NCBI GenBank assembly: GCA_017547205.1
Contig: JAFYQH010000037.1
Span: 1 to 45,447 of the forward strand
From: Bacteroidaceae bacterium
GTDB lineage: Bacteria > Bacteroidota > Bacteroidia > Bacteroidales > Bacteroidaceae
Reading direction: 5' to 3'
Length of the DNA: 45,447 nucleotides
Shown: positions 36,827-45,447 of the stretch, piece by piece
Layout of the letters: each line of letters begins with the position of its first letter
How positions within the stretch are numbered: position 1 is the stretch's first letter
Notes under the pieces: generated by a model
The model's input: only the letters and a program-made list of their open reading frames with translations
Told to the model about the DNA's origin: nothing
Database searches by the model: none
Program-made: the position numbers and the translations under genes

Positions 36827-37840
36827 ATGGACAAGGTTGCTGTAGTCATATTGAATTATAATGGTGCGGAGATGCTGCGCACATTTCTCCCCGGGGTGGT
36901 AACGCACTCTGCCGGGGCTGCTATTGTCGTTGCCGACAATGCTTCGACCGACAATTCAGTTTCAGTCGTGCGTGAGCTGTTCCCGCAGGTACGGCTTCTG
37001 CAGCTCGACCGTAACTACGGCTTTGCCGACGGCTACAACAAAGCACTTGAACAGGTTGATGCCGAATATTATGTTCTCCTCAATTCCGATGTTGAGGTTA
37101 CGCCTGCGTGGCTCGATGCGCTGCTCTCTTTTATGGAGACACATACCGATGCCGTTGCCTGCCAGCCAAAGATACTCGCGTACAGGAAAAAGGACGCCTT
37201 TGAATATGCCGGAGCCTCGGGCGGTTTCATCGACCGCTATGGTTATCCCTATTGCAGGGGGCGTCTGTTCGATGCTGTGGAGAAGGACCAGGGGCAGTAC
37301 GACGACATCTGCCGGGTGTTCTGGGCGACGGGTGCGGCCATGATGGTACGCAGTGAGTCATATTGGGCTGCCGGTGGGCTCGACGGGCGTTTCTTTGCTC
37401 ATATGGAGGAGATTGACCTCTGTTGGCGCATGCTCTCAAGGGGCGGTGGCATATATGCCGTTCCACAGAGTACGGTCTATCATGTGGGGGGTGCTACTTT
37501 GAGCAAGAGTAATCCACGCAAGACATACCTCAACTTCCGCAACAATCTGCTCATGCTCTACAAGAACCTGCCCGATGCGGAACTCTCTGCAGTTATGCGC
37601 ATGCGTGCAGTTCTCGACTATATTGCCGCGTTCAAATTCCTGCTCACGGGCCATTGGAGCGATTTCAGGGCAGTCCTGTGCGCAAGGCGCGACTACGGTC
37701 GCATGCGTGGCGAGTATGCTGCGCTGCGCAAACAGAATATTGAACAGGCTGTTGTTGCGGAAATCGAGGAGCGCGCACGCTTTTCGTTGCTGTGGCAATA
37801 CTATATTAAAGGCAAAAAATATTTTTCAAAATTGAATTGA
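36827..37840 (+). CDS. Family 2 glycosyltransferase
   Basis: The 337-residue protein has a GT-A fold typical of GT2 enzymes that make surface polysaccharides or glycoprotein sugars: MDKVAVVILNYNGAEML at the start, VVADNASTDNSV, the DxD-like region VLLNSDVEVTP (about 84-94), and an acceptor-binding segment with FAHMEEIDLCWRMLSRGG. It resembles the rhamnosyl/galactofuranosyl-type branch, but donor and acceptor cannot be assigned. It lies 4 bp after mtaB, and its stop overlaps the start of the RsmI-like gene by one base (TGATG), so all three are translated from one message. There is no polysaccharide cluster nearby. A C-terminal stretch (about 270-335) is helical and basic, perhaps membrane-associated. 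Confidence 0.88.
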   Translation: MDKVAVVILNYNGAEMLRTFLPGVVTHSAGAAIVVADNASTDNSVSVVRELFPQVRLLQLDRNYGFADGYNKALEQVDAEYYVLLNSDVEVTPAWLDALLSFMETHTDAVACQPKILAYRKKDAFEYAGASGGFIDRYGYPYCRGRLFDAVEKDQGQYDDICRVFWATGAAMMVRSESYWAAGGLDGRFFAHMEEIDLCWRMLSRGGGIYAVPQSTVYHVGGATLSKSNPRKTYLNFRNNLLMLYKNLPDAELSAVMRMRAVLDYIAAFKFLLTGHWSDFRAVLCARRDYGRMRGEYAALRKQNIEQAVVAEIEERARFSLLWQYYIKGKKYFSKLN

Positions 37841-38547
37841 TGATGGAAACTGCACTATACCTTATACCCGTTACATTGGGTGATACGCCACTCGCAAATG
37901 TCCTACCGCAGTACAATAGCGAAGTGATTGCCGGTATACGCCATTTTATTGTGGAGGATGTGCGCTCGGCGCGCCGTTTCCTGCGCAAGGTCGACCCGCA
38001 GTTCGATATCGACGGCTCGCAGTTCTACGAACTGAACAAGCATACATCGCCACAGGATGTCGCCGGTTATCTGAGACCTTTACAGGACGGTAAGCCCATG
38101 GGAGTGATTTCCGAGGCCGGTTGCCCGGCCGTTGCCGACCCTGGTGCCGATGTCGTTGCCATAGCTCAGCGCAAAGGGGTGAAAGTGGTGCCGCTGGTTG
38201 GGCCTTCAAGCATAATCCTGTCGGTCATGGCATCGGGGTTCAACGGGCAGAGCTTTGCATTCAACGGTTATTTGCCAGTAAAGCCCGATGAGCGCGTAAA
38301 GGCTTTACGCAAGCTGGAGCAGCGCATATATAACGAGGACCAGACACAGCTGTTCATAGAAACTCCTTACCGCAACGGCAAGATGATTGATGACATACTT
38401 GCGACCTGCCGTCCGCAGACAAAGCTCTGTATAGCGGCGAACCTTACCTGTGAAGGCGAGTATGCCAAGACCCGCACCGTAAAGGAGTGGCGGGGCAAGG
38501 TTCCTGATTTGTCGAAGATTCCCTGTATCTTCCTGTTATACAAATAA
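37840..38547 (+). CDS. RsmI-like SAM-dependent methyltransferase (tetrapyrrole methylase fold)
   Basis: The 235-residue protein has the tetrapyrrole methylase fold of RsmI, which 2'-O-methylates C1402 of 16S rRNA. Visible are LYLIPVTLGDTPLANVLP, FIVEDVRSARRFLRK, VISEAGCPAVADPGADVV, VPLVGPSSIILSVMASGFNGQSFAFNGYLP and FIETPYRNGKMIDDI. The first motif reads PVTLGD where canonical RsmI has P-TPIGN, so this is the shorter Bacteroidota paralogue and its exact target is uncertain. Start at ATG 37840, overlapping the GT2 stop by one base; ATG 37843 is equally possible. It converges with uvrB across a 52-bp gap. Confidence 0.82.
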   Translation: MMETALYLIPVTLGDTPLANVLPQYNSEVIAGIRHFIVEDVRSARRFLRKVDPQFDIDGSQFYELNKHTSPQDVAGYLRPLQDGKPMGVISEAGCPAVADPGADVVAIAQRKGVKVVPLVGPSSIILSVMASGFNGQSFAFNGYLPVKPDERVKALRKLEQRIYNEDQTQLFIETPYRNGKMIDDILATCRPQTKLCIAANLTCEGEYAKTRTVKEWRGKVPDLSKIPCIFLLYK

Positions 38548-38599
38548 GACACTTCTGTAGAGAAGGGCGCGCTTTAGATGCTATGGAAACGGCTAAGAT

Positions 38600-40624
38600 T
38601 TATTCTTTAGCCTTCAATATTTCCTGTAGCCTGAACATCTCGTCGCGGTACTGGGCAGCTTCGACAAACTCCATCTTTTCTGCAGCCTTTTCCATCAGGC
38701 GACGTGTGCGTTCAATGCTCTTCTCCAGCTGTTCCGCTGTCATATATTCTACAATGGGGTCGCATGCGATGGTGGTTGTGACGGTATCTTCACTGTACAT
38801 GCGTGGCTTGCTGTCATCCTTCTCCCTCTTCTCGAGTGCGAGTGCGTTTGTTATGCTCTTCTTTATCTGTGTTGGAGTGATGCCGTTCTCCTCGTTGTAG
38901 CTCATCTGCTTCTCGCGACGGCGTTTGGTCTCGTCCATCGTGCGCTTCATGCTGTCCGTTATCTTGTCGGCATAGAATATCACCAGTCCGTTGACGTTGC
39001 GGGCAGCACGTCCTGCAGTCTGTGTCAGCGAACGGTGGCTGCGCAGGAATCCCTCGCTGTCGGCATCCAGTACTGCCACAAGCGACACTTCGGGTAGGTC
39101 AAGACCTTCGCGCAGCAGGTTCACGCCTATCAGCACATCGTACAGCCCCTCGCGCAGGTCGGTCATTATCTGTATGCGGTCGAGCGTGTCGACATCGCTG
39201 TGTATGTAGTTACAGCGTACACCGTTCTTCAGCAGGTAGTCGGTCAGCTCCTCGGCAGTACGTTTAGTGAGCGTGGTGACAAGTACGCGCTCTTCGCGCT
39301 CCACTCTCAACTGAATTTCCTCCATTAGGTCGTCGACCTGGTTTGCAAGCGGGCGTACTTCAATTACAGGGTCGAGCAGTCCGGTCGGGCGTATCACCTG
39401 TTCAACTACCACGCCTTCGCTCTTGGCGAGCTCGAAGTCGGCCGGTGTGGCACTAACATATATTGTTTGCGGCGTCATAGCCTCGAATTCTTCGAATTTG
39501 AGCGGTCGGTTGTCGAATGCTGCCGGCAGGCGGAACCCGAATTCCACAAGGTTGTTTTTTCGTGCCCTGTCGCCGCCGTACATTGCATGTATCTGCGGCA
39601 CACTCACATGGCTCTCGTCAATGATGAGCAGGAAGTCTTTCGGGAAGAAATCCAGCAGACAGTAGGGGCGGGTACCGGCCTCACGCCCGTCGAAGTAGCG
39701 CGAGTAGTTCTCTATTCCCGAGCAGTGTCCCAGCTCGCGCAGCATCTCAATATCGTATGTCACGCGTTCGTGCAGGCGTTTTGCTTCAAGCGGCTTGCCT
39801 ATCTCGCGGAAGTACTCTTCCCTGTCGGCAAGGTCCTTCTCAATTTCCGTTATGGCGCGTTCCGTGCTCTCCTTGGTTGTCATGAAGAGGTTTGCCGGGT
39901 ATATCCTGTAGTCCTCGAAACTGGCGATGCGTGTGCCGGTGACGCTGTCTATCTCCTCGATGCTTTCTATGTCGTCGTCCCAGAACGTTATTCGTAGCAC
40001 GTGGTCGCTGTAGGCAAGGCTCACCTCCACGGTGTCGCCCTTGACGCGAAAGTTGCCGCGTGACAGGTCCACGTCGTTGCGCGTGTACAGGCTGCCCACA
40101 AGCTTTCGCAGGAAAACATTGCGGTCAATCTTTTGCCCGGCATGAATCTCTATCACATTGTTGTAGAAGTCACTGGGGTTGCCCATACCGTATATACACG
40201 ATACCGATGATATTACTACCACATCCTTCCTTCCCGACAGCAGTGCCGACGTGGCAGCCAGACGAAGTTTGTCTATCTCGTCGTTTATGGCAAGGTCCTT
40301 CTCGATGTAGGTGTCGCTCGATGGAATGTAAGCCTCGGGCTGGTAGTAGTCGTAGTACGACACGTAGTACTCAACTGCATTGTTCGGGAAGAAGCCCTTG
40401 AACTCGTTGTAGAGTTGTGCGGCCAGTGTCTTGTTATGGCTCAATATGAGGGTAGGGCGGTTGATTTCCTTAATCACGTTGGCCATGGTAAAGGTCTTGC
40501 CCGATCCGGTGACGCCAAGCAGTGTCTGTGCCGGTGTCCCATCCTTTATGCCCTGCACGAGTTGTGCTATCGCTTCGGGCTGGTCGCCCATTGGCTTGTA
40601 GTCCGATACGAGGTCGAAATTCAT
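38600..40624 (-). CDS. uvrB: Excinuclease ABC subunit B
   Basis: UvrB verifies DNA lesions and hands them to UvrC in nucleotide excision repair. The 674-residue protein has all expected parts: the Walker [13 protein letters not shown] (about 35-46), the beta-hairpin region [25 protein letters not shown], the DESH-type Walker B ([25 protein letters not shown]), helicase motif VI region ([13 protein letters not shown]) and the C-terminal UvrC-binding UVR motif ([30 protein letters not shown]). Length is normal. Transcribed alone on the minus strand from a promoter at about 40648-40655. Confidence 0.97.
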   Translation of the reverse strand: MNFDLVSDYKPMGDQPEAIAQLVQGIKDGTPAQTLLGVTGSGKTFTMANVIKEINRPTLILSHNKTLAAQLYNEFKGFFPNNAVEYYVSYYDYYQPEAYIPSSDTYIEKDLAINDEIDKLRLAATSALLSGRKDVVVISSVSCIYGMGNPSDFYNNVIEIHAGQKIDRNVFLRKLVGSLYTRNDVDLSRGNFRVKGDTVEVSLAYSDHVLRITFWDDDIESIEEIDSVTGTRIASFEDYRIYPANLFMTTKESTERAITEIEKDLADREEYFREIGKPLEAKRLHERVTYDIEMLRELGHCSGIENYSRYFDGREAGTRPYCLLDFFPKDFLLIIDESHVSVPQIHAMYGGDRARKNNLVEFGFRLPAAFDNRPLKFEEFEAMTPQTIYVSATPADFELAKSEGVVVEQVIRPTGLLDPVIEVRPLANQVDDLMEEIQLRVEREERVLVTTLTKRTAEELTDYLLKNGVRCNYIHSDVDTLDRIQIMTDLREGLYDVLIGVNLLREGLDLPEVSLVAVLDADSEGFLRSHRSLTQTAGRAARNVNGLVIFYADKITDSMKRTMDETKRRREKQMSYNEENGITPTQIKKSITNALALEKREKDDSKPRMYSEDTVTTTIACDPIVEYMTAEQLEKSIERTRRLMEKAAEKMEFVEAAQYRDEMFRLQEILKAKE

Positions 40625-40647
40625 ATAGCAGTTTTTTTATTGGAGTG

Positions 40648-40655
40648 CGAATATA
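40648..40655 (-). promoter_or_regulatory. Predicted -7 promoter element of uvrB
   Basis: TATATTCG on the minus strand, one mismatch from TAnnTTTG, 23 nt before the uvrB start codon. No clear -33 box. Confidence 0.4.
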
Positions 40656-40756
40656 GCATTAAAAAATGAGATATGCCATCACCCGTTGCGTTATGCTCTG
40701 TTTTTAACACTGATAGAATGTGGAATAACAAATGCATGTTAATATTAAGTTAATGA

Positions 40757-40786
40757 TTGTATTGTGATATCTTTATGCTATCTTTG
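40757..40786 (+). promoter_or_regulatory. Predicted promoter of the GH27-GH16 gene
   Basis: TTG (40757-40759), exactly 19 nt, then TATCTTTG (40779-40786). This is one of the best promoter matches in the window and lies 39 nt before ATG 40826. Confidence 0.65.
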
Positions 40787-40825
40787 CGATATATAGATTT
40801 ATGACTAACTCAAAATGATATTGTT

Positions 40826-43800
40826 ATGAAAGCAAGATTGTGTACTTTACTGCTTCTTTTGGCTTTGCCTTTTGCAGCAATGGCCGATAATCCGCCTCTT
40901 ATGGGCTGGAGTTCATGGAATACCTATGGTTTCCAAATCAACGATTCTGTTATCCAGGCCCAGGCCGATGCCATGGTGAAACTTGGGTTCAAGGATTGTG
41001 GCTACAACCACATAAACATTGACGACGGTTTCTTTGGCGGACGTGATGCCGAGGGCAACCTTCTCATTCACCCCGAGCGCTTTCCCAATGGTTTGCGCGG
41101 GCTTGTGGATTACATCCACAACAAGGGACTAAAGGCTGGTATCTACAGCGATGCAGGTCGCAATACTTGTGCATCCTATTGGGGTAATCCTAAGGATGAG
41201 ATAGGCCGAGGTGTGGGACTCTATGGCCACGATGCTGCCGATTTTGACCTTTATTTCAACCCCGACAAACTCAATTTTGACTTTATAAAAATCGACTACT
41301 GCGGTGCCGATGCAGGCAACAATGACGAGGGACTTGACCTTGATGTGGAACAGCGCTACAAGGAGATAGCCGCTGCTATCAAGGCTGTAGGACGTGACGA
41401 CATAACATGGAACATCTGCCGCTGGGCCTTCCCCGGCACATGGGCGTGTGAAATTGCCGATTCATGGCGTACAACAGAGGATATATACCTCGGTTGGGAA
41501 TCGGTAAAGAGTATCATCAACCAGAGTCTATACCTGTCGGCATACACAACATACGGCCACTACAACGACATGGATATGCTCGAGGTTGGTCGTGGACTCT
41601 CCGAAGAGGAGGATAAGACCCACTTTGGCATGTGGTGCATCATGAGTTCACCGCTGCTTATCGGCTGTGATATGAACGATATCAAGGGCAATGCTCTTGA
41701 ACTGATGCAGAACAAGGAACTGATTGCCCTAAACCAGAATGCTCTAGGTCTGCAGGCCTATGTGGTGAAACGTGATAATGGCGGATATGTACTTGTTAAG
41801 GATATCGAGGAAAAATATGGAACAAAGCGTGCTGTGGCATTCTATAACCCCACAAATTCTGCTATTGACATGAGCATCAGTTTCTCACAGCTAGATCTTG
41901 CCGGTGAAGTAAAGGTGCGCGATCTTTTTGAGAAAAAGGATAAAGGTCTTTTTGAGGAGTCTTATTCGGTAACAGTTCCAGCCCATGGCACAAGAATATA
42001 CAGGCTTGAAGCAGAGGAGCGTCTTGAACGTAAAGTATACGAGGCCGAGACAGCTTGGTTGACCGACTATCAGGAGATTAAGAATAATGAGGTTTATGGA
42101 ACAGCTGTTTATGCCGAGAAGAATAACTGCTCAGGTGGTGTGGCTGTAGGTTGGCTTGGTAACCGTGACAGCAATGACCTTCAGTGGCGTAATGTCTACA
42201 GCCGCGAGGGTGGCGAGTATACCTTGCGTGTATATTTTATTACCGGTGAAAACCGTACAATGAAGTTGAGTGTCAACGGTGGCGAGCCTCAGATCTATAC
42301 CGGAAATTCAGGTGGTTGGGGTACAGTCGGTTCAACTGAATTTGATGTAGTGCTTGAGAAGGGCGAGAATGTAGTGCGTCTCTTCAACGAGAGCGGATAC
42401 ATGGGTGACATTGACAAGATGGAACTGGTGAACAAGAATGCACCCGTTGTTATCGAGGATTATCCTATTATATTTGACAAGAACCAGGGTTATACTCACG
42501 GTAGCCGCCGTCTGAATAGTGTTTCGCTTGGTGGCCAGACATTGCATTTGCCGACTCCTTTGAAGGTTTACAGCAAGATAGACAACCCTACTTTCCAGGC
42601 AAAGGCCGGTGAGACCGTAACCCCTTCATTTGGTTTTGCAGGTACCTGGATGAACGGTTTTGTATATATCGACCGCGGACAGGATGGCGCTTTTGAAGCG
42701 AAACTGAATGCCGACGGTTCAATCCCCACCGGTAGTGATATCATGGCTTTCTCTTATGCCGAGCCTACATTGGGTTCTGGTACGGGTTACAATAGTAAGG
42801 GTGAGAGAGTGACAAATACGAACGTTCTCAACCCGCCGGCATTCACAATCCCGGCAGACATGGCTCCCGGTTTCTATCGCATGCGTTACAAGGTCGACTG
42901 GGCATCAATTGACCCTGCAGGCCGTGCCGAGGATGGCAACGGTATATTGCAGAACGGTGGTGCCATATGCGATGTAGTGCTGAATGTACACAACGACAAT
43001 GGTGCGCTTGAGGTTGTTGCCGAGAATGGTGCATTGCTTGCTGCCGACGGCTCGGCTTTGCCCGAAACCGTAGCGTTTGGCAAGGAACTTGAACTGAAGG
43101 CTGTGCCCGCTGATGGTTATATTCTCGATTATGTTAAAGTACTTCACGGCCACAATTTCAATGGCAATGAGATTCTGCATGGTGTCAAGCAGTACAGCGA
43201 AGAGTTCTATCCTGGCTATAACGTGAAAGATGGAGTCCTTGTTCTCCCGGCTGAGTATGTCGACGGTGATGTTATGTTGACTGCGTCTTTTGTAAAAGCA
43301 GGCAATAGTAACGGAGGTGACGGCTATGCACTCTCATTTGACAAGGATGCAGCTGCAACAAATATAGCTAATACCATTTCAGTAAATGGTGTTTCATTTG
43401 ATGTCAGTGGCAACAAGGCATATTACGACTTTACATCATCACCTGTTGTAATGTACGATACAAGAGCATTAAATGTCTCGTTTGCTGCCTCAACAGGCAA
43501 GAATGCCTATTTGTATGTCGACTTCAGCAATGACGGACGTTTTACAGCATTGTTGGGTGACGATGGCAAGCCTGCACTCTCGAGCGAGCTTGTTGCACTT
43601 GATGGTGAGTTGGCGTGTGAAATTCCGGGATTGCTTCCCGACGGCATCTATCGTGTACGCATAAAGGTGGATACAGACAATATCAACCCCGATGGCTCGG
43701 ACAATATAGTTGCCGATGGTGGTTACATTGCCGATTTCTTGTTGAATGTTCTGAGCGGTAACAGAAGCCTTTTGCAGTACACAACCAACGGAAGTATTGA

Positions 43801-45022
43801 CGGAAAAGGATATACAGCGTTACCTTTGATAGTTACCCCGGGACAAGGCTTCGACGTAGTGCTACGCGGTGCTCCAGGCTTTGCTGCCGACAAGCTCTTG
43901 GTTCGTCACGGACACAACCTGAACGGTGAGCAATATATTAACGGCAACCGTCAGTGGATCGAGACACATCTTGAGGCAACGTCCGGCGTAGCTGTTGTTG
44001 ATGCCGCACTTGTCGATGGTGACGTTGCACTTTATGCCGACTTTGATTCCGAGGAGGGTAACGAGTGGCGTCTTGTCTTCAGCGATGAATTCAATGCCGA
44101 GGATATGTCACAGCCTGTTGACGAGAAGTGGATGCGCTGCCAGCGTTATGGCGCTACATGGAACCGTTGGCTCAGCGACAGCAAGGAGGTTATCTACCTG
44201 CAGGGGGGCGACCTCGTTGCTCGCGCCATACCTAACCCCGATCAGGCGAGCGACCCAGTTCCAATGATTACCGGCGGTATAAAGAGTAATAAACGTTTTG
44301 GCTTTACATATGGCTATGTCGAGGCTCGCATCAAGTCCAATCCCTGGACTGGTAACTTCCCCGCATTCTGGATGATGCCCGAGGACCAGAGTGCTGGCTG
44401 GCCCGATTGTGGCGAGATTGACATTTGGGAGACCATTGACTCGCAGGAGCGCTCATGGCACACAGTACACAGCAACTGGACATACGACCTTGGAAATACA
44501 AATAATCCAAAATCAAGTTTCAATGTGGCAACATCGCACGACCGTTACCACACATACGGTTTGATGTGGGACGCGACATCATTGGTATGGTATGTCGACG
44601 GTAAGGAGGTTGGCCGCTATACAAAATCTACCAATCAGTCGCAACTGAACAATGGACAGTGGCCGTTTGATAAACATTTCCACCTGATTCTCAACCAGAG
44701 TGTAGGCAATAATGCATGGGCTGCTGATGCCGATGTTACACACACCTATGAGACTCGCTTCGATTGGGTACGCGTTTACCAGACCAACGGAATGGAAAAC
44801 ACTAATGGCACTGTAGGTATTGTAAATGTCAATAGCGATGCAGGTGCCGATGTCTCTGCTGTCGACGGTGGTGTTGCAGTCAGCGTTTCAACCCCTAAGG
44901 ATATTGCTGTCTATGACATCACGGGCCGTAAGTTGGGTGAGGTTAATGTACACGATATATACACCTTCGCGCTTCCCAAGGGTATATATGTTGTAGAGGG
45001 TGTAAAGGTTTTTGTGAAGTAA
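40826..45022 (+). CDS. Secreted bifunctional GH27 alpha-galactosidase / GH16 endo-glycanase fusion with T9SS sorting tail
   Basis: The 1398-residue protein has two glycosidase domains. Order: signal peptide (1 to about 20); GH27 barrel (about 21-300) with nucleophile D157 in KIDYCG and acid/base in NDMDMLEVG (D248 to D250); its beta C-terminal domain (about 305-395); a CBM6/35-like domain (about 400-535, VYEAETAWLTDY); two related modules (about 540-828 and 833-1075), each with a GEVED-like beta-sandwich and a segment ending HGHN[FL]NG..; a GH16 domain (about 1080-1325) with catalytic E1197, D1199 and E1202 in CGEIDIWE; and a T9SS-type tail (VAVYDITGRKL ... LPKGIYVVEGVKV). GH27 enzymes remove alpha-galactose (or beta-L-arabinopyranose); GH16 enzymes cut beta-glucans or beta-galactans internally, and some attack mucin O-glycans. 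The GWPDCGEIDIWE motif resembles the laminarinase-like GH16 subgroup. Both catalytic sites look intact. Confidence 0.93.
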   Translation: MKARLCTLLLLLALPFAAMADNPPLMGWSSWNTYGFQINDSVIQAQADAMVKLGFKDCGYNHINIDDGFFGGRDAEGNLLIHPERFPNGLRGLVDYIHNKGLKAGIYSDAGRNTCASYWGNPKDEIGRGVGLYGHDAADFDLYFNPDKLNFDFIKIDYCGADAGNNDEGLDLDVEQRYKEIAAAIKAVGRDDITWNICRWAFPGTWACEIADSWRTTEDIYLGWESVKSIINQSLYLSAYTTYGHYNDMDMLEVGRGLSEEEDKTHFGMWCIMSSPLLIGCDMNDIKGNALELMQNKELIALNQNALGLQAYVVKRDNGGYVLVKDIEEKYGTKRAVAFYNPTNSAIDMSISFSQLDLAGEVKVRDLFEKKDKGLFEESYSVTVPAHGTRIYRLEAEERLERKVYEAETAWLTDYQEIKNNEVYGTAVYAEKNNCSGGVAVGWLGNRDSNDLQWRNVYSREGGEYTLRVYFITGENRTMKLSVNGGEPQIYTGNSGGWGTVGSTEFDVVLEKGENVVRLFNESGYMGDIDKMELVNKNAPVVIEDYPIIFDKNQGYTHGSRRLNSVSLGGQTLHLPTPLKVYSKIDNPTFQAKAGETVTPSFGFAGTWMNGFVYIDRGQDGAFEAKLNADGSIPTGSDIMAFSYAEPTLGSGTGYNSKGERVTNTNVLNPPAFTIPADMAPGFYRMRYKVDWASIDPAGRAEDGNGILQNGGAICDVVLNVHNDNGALEVVAENGALLAADGSALPETVAFGKELELKAVPADGYILDYVKVLHGHNFNGNEILHGVKQYSEEFYPGYNVKDGVLVLPAEYVDGDVMLTASFVKAGNSNGGDGYALSFDKDAAATNIANTISVNGVSFDVSGNKAYYDFTSSPVVMYDTRALNVSFAASTGKNAYLYVDFSNDGRFTALLGDDGKPALSSELVALDGELACEIPGLLPDGIYRVRIKVDTDNINPDGSDNIVADGGYIADFLLNVLSGNRSLLQYTTNGSIDGKGYTALPLIVTPGQGFDVVLRGAPGFAADKLLVRHGHNLNGEQYINGNRQWIETHLEATSGVAVVDAALVDGDVALYADFDSEEGNEWRLVFSDEFNAEDMSQPVDEKWMRCQRYGATWNRWLSDSKEVIYLQGGDLVARAIPNPDQASDPVPMITGGIKSNKRFGFTYGYVEARIKSNPWTGNFPAFWMMPEDQSAGWPDCGEIDIWETIDSQERSWHTVHSNWTYDLGNTNNPKSSFNVATSHDRYHTYGLMWDATSLVWYVDGKEVGRYTKSTNQSQLNNGQWPFDKHFHLILNQSVGNNAWAADADVTHTYETRFDWVRVYQTNGMENTNGTVGIVNVNSDAGADVSAVDGGVAVSVSTPKDIAVYDITGRKLGEVNVHDIYTFALPKGIYVVEGVKVFVK

Positions 45023-45049
45023 GATACAAATTTTATTCAACTTCTCACA

Positions 45050-45096
45050 AACGAGGGTGTCCCTTTAATATTTTGGGTCACCCTCTCGTTTTTTGA
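45050..45096 (+). terminator. Terminator after the GH27-GH16 gene
   Basis: An imperfect stem (45050-45063 with 45075-45090, one mismatch and a 2-nt bulge) ends in a TTTTTT run, 27 bp after the stop. The GGGTCACCCTCTCG arm is shared with the GH20 terminator. Confidence 0.8.
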
Positions 45097-45321
45097 GATT
45101 TTGCTATCCGTATATGAGATATTGGATACATATTAATCGCTTATAATGATGTGGTGATTTCCCAATAGTTGTTTTACGAAGAATGCAACGAAGTCGCACA
45201 AAAAGTTATTTGCGAAGAAGAAAATCCCCATCAGAGTATGTCTGGTGGGGATTGCTTGTTCAAGAACAGGGCTTATGTATCACCCTTTCATGTATTCTTT
45301 TGTGTAGGTAATAATATAGCA
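45097..45321. other. Gene-free stretch with one hairpin
   Basis: No credible gene is seen. An 11-bp stem with a GTATG loop and one wobble lies at 45225-45253, followed by TTGCTTGTTC. It looks like a terminator for a gene entering from outside the window or an orphan structure. A short open frame across 45169-45393 has no recognisable features. Confidence 0.4.
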
Positions 45322-45441
45322 GTTGACCCACATACTAAAAACGCGTTGATGTCATATCGAACGAACGTGAGATATCTCGTATATTGTTGCTAGAGATCCC
45401 TCGTCGCTTTGCTCTGTCGGGATGAACATTGCTGGGTCAAC
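45322..45441. repeat. MITE/REP-like palindromic element at the right edge
   Basis: A stretch of 120 bp is bounded by 9-bp terminal inverted repeats (45322-45330 and 45433-45441). It contains an imperfect long palindrome (about 45348-45429) whose halves read GATGTCAT...GATATCTC and GAGATCCC...GATGAACAT. This resembles dispersed GAGATCCCTCG...CGGGATGA repeats found between genes in many bacteria. No coding capacity was seen. Confidence 0.5.
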
Positions 45442-45447
45442 ATCTAT

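Noticed and set aside
38591-38612. Short hairpin at the uvrB 3' end as a terminator
   Set aside because: The stem is only 6 bp with a 10-nt loop, overlaps the uvrB stop and has no T-run, so it is too weak to call.
40826-45022. GH27-GH16 fusion as a sequencing artefact
   Set aside because: The reading frame and composition stay continuous through two duplicated modules, the signal peptide and sorting tail are at opposite ends, and both active sites are intact. Misassembly still needs a read-level check.
45169-45393. 74-residue plus-strand frame near the right edge
   Set aside because: It has no domain or signal, is Cys-rich and low in typical codons, and runs through the palindromic element.

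Overview
The window is a piece of a Bacteroidota chromosome, most likely from the order Bacteroidales. Three things support this. Many genes are preceded by the Bacteroidota promoter signature (TTTG or TTG, about 19-21 nt, then TAnnTTTG) and mostly lack Shine-Dalgarno sites. Several families are typical of the phylum: GldE, DUF4924, NigD-like lipoprotein, the GGGtGRT/NifU-like pair, a bS22/COX24-type mini-protein and type IX secretion (T9SS) sorting tails. Lipoproteins carry acidic surface-export-like residues after the lipid cysteine. Genus cannot be fixed from the sequence alone. No tRNA, rRNA, CRISPR array, prophage or transposase gene was seen.

Layout. 1-900 (minus): the start of a GGGtGRT-family gene and a NifU-like Fe-S scaffold gene. 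1098-8849 (plus): NigD-like lipoprotein, smpB, cobalamin-dependent metH without its reactivation domain, a PMCA-type Ca2+ ATPase, an orphan CorC/HlyC domain and a DedA protein. 8934-11044 (minus): RNase G, a 29-residue ribosomal-type mini-protein and HU. 11320-21518 (plus): ssb, gldE, an 83-bp tandem repeat that carries promoters, an HdeD-like protein, a LysE-type exporter, DUF4924, prfC, tsaC, a CBS-containing ClC protein, fmt, an ECF sigma factor and a conserved 59-residue protein. 21590-30220 (minus): a probable surface lipoprotein, an MFSD1-like MFS transporter, an S9 peptidase and a multidomain GH20 hexosaminidase. 30443-38547 (plus): a multidomain GH2 beta-galactosidase, a tiny Ala-rich lipoprotein, mtaB, a GT2 glycosyltransferase and an RsmI-like methyltransferase. 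uvrB (minus) follows, then a 1398-residue protein that joins a GH27 and a GH16 enzyme (plus). The right end is non-coding and holds a MITE/REP-like palindromic element.

How the genes work together. Much of the window is housekeeping: ribosome rescue, release and tRNA modification (smpB, prfC, fmt, tsaC, mtaB, rsmI-like), DNA maintenance (ssb, HU, uvrB) and ion handling. The accessory layer concerns nutrient capture. GH20, GH2 and GH27-GH16 all have signal peptides and C-terminal T9SS-type sorting tails, so they are predicted to be secreted or cell-surface enzymes. Together they could strip beta-HexNAc, beta-Gal and alpha-Gal and make an endo-cut in a galactose-rich glycan such as host mucin. 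No SusC/SusD pair lies next to them. The S9 peptidase and MFSD1-like transporter form a plausible dipeptide release-and-import pair.

The features most worth a second look are the GH27-GH16 fusion with its internally duplicated linker modules, the tandem-promoter repeat, the peptidase/transporter pair, the orphan CorC domain, the ECF sigma factor with a small protein but no anti-sigma gene, and the terminal palindromic element.
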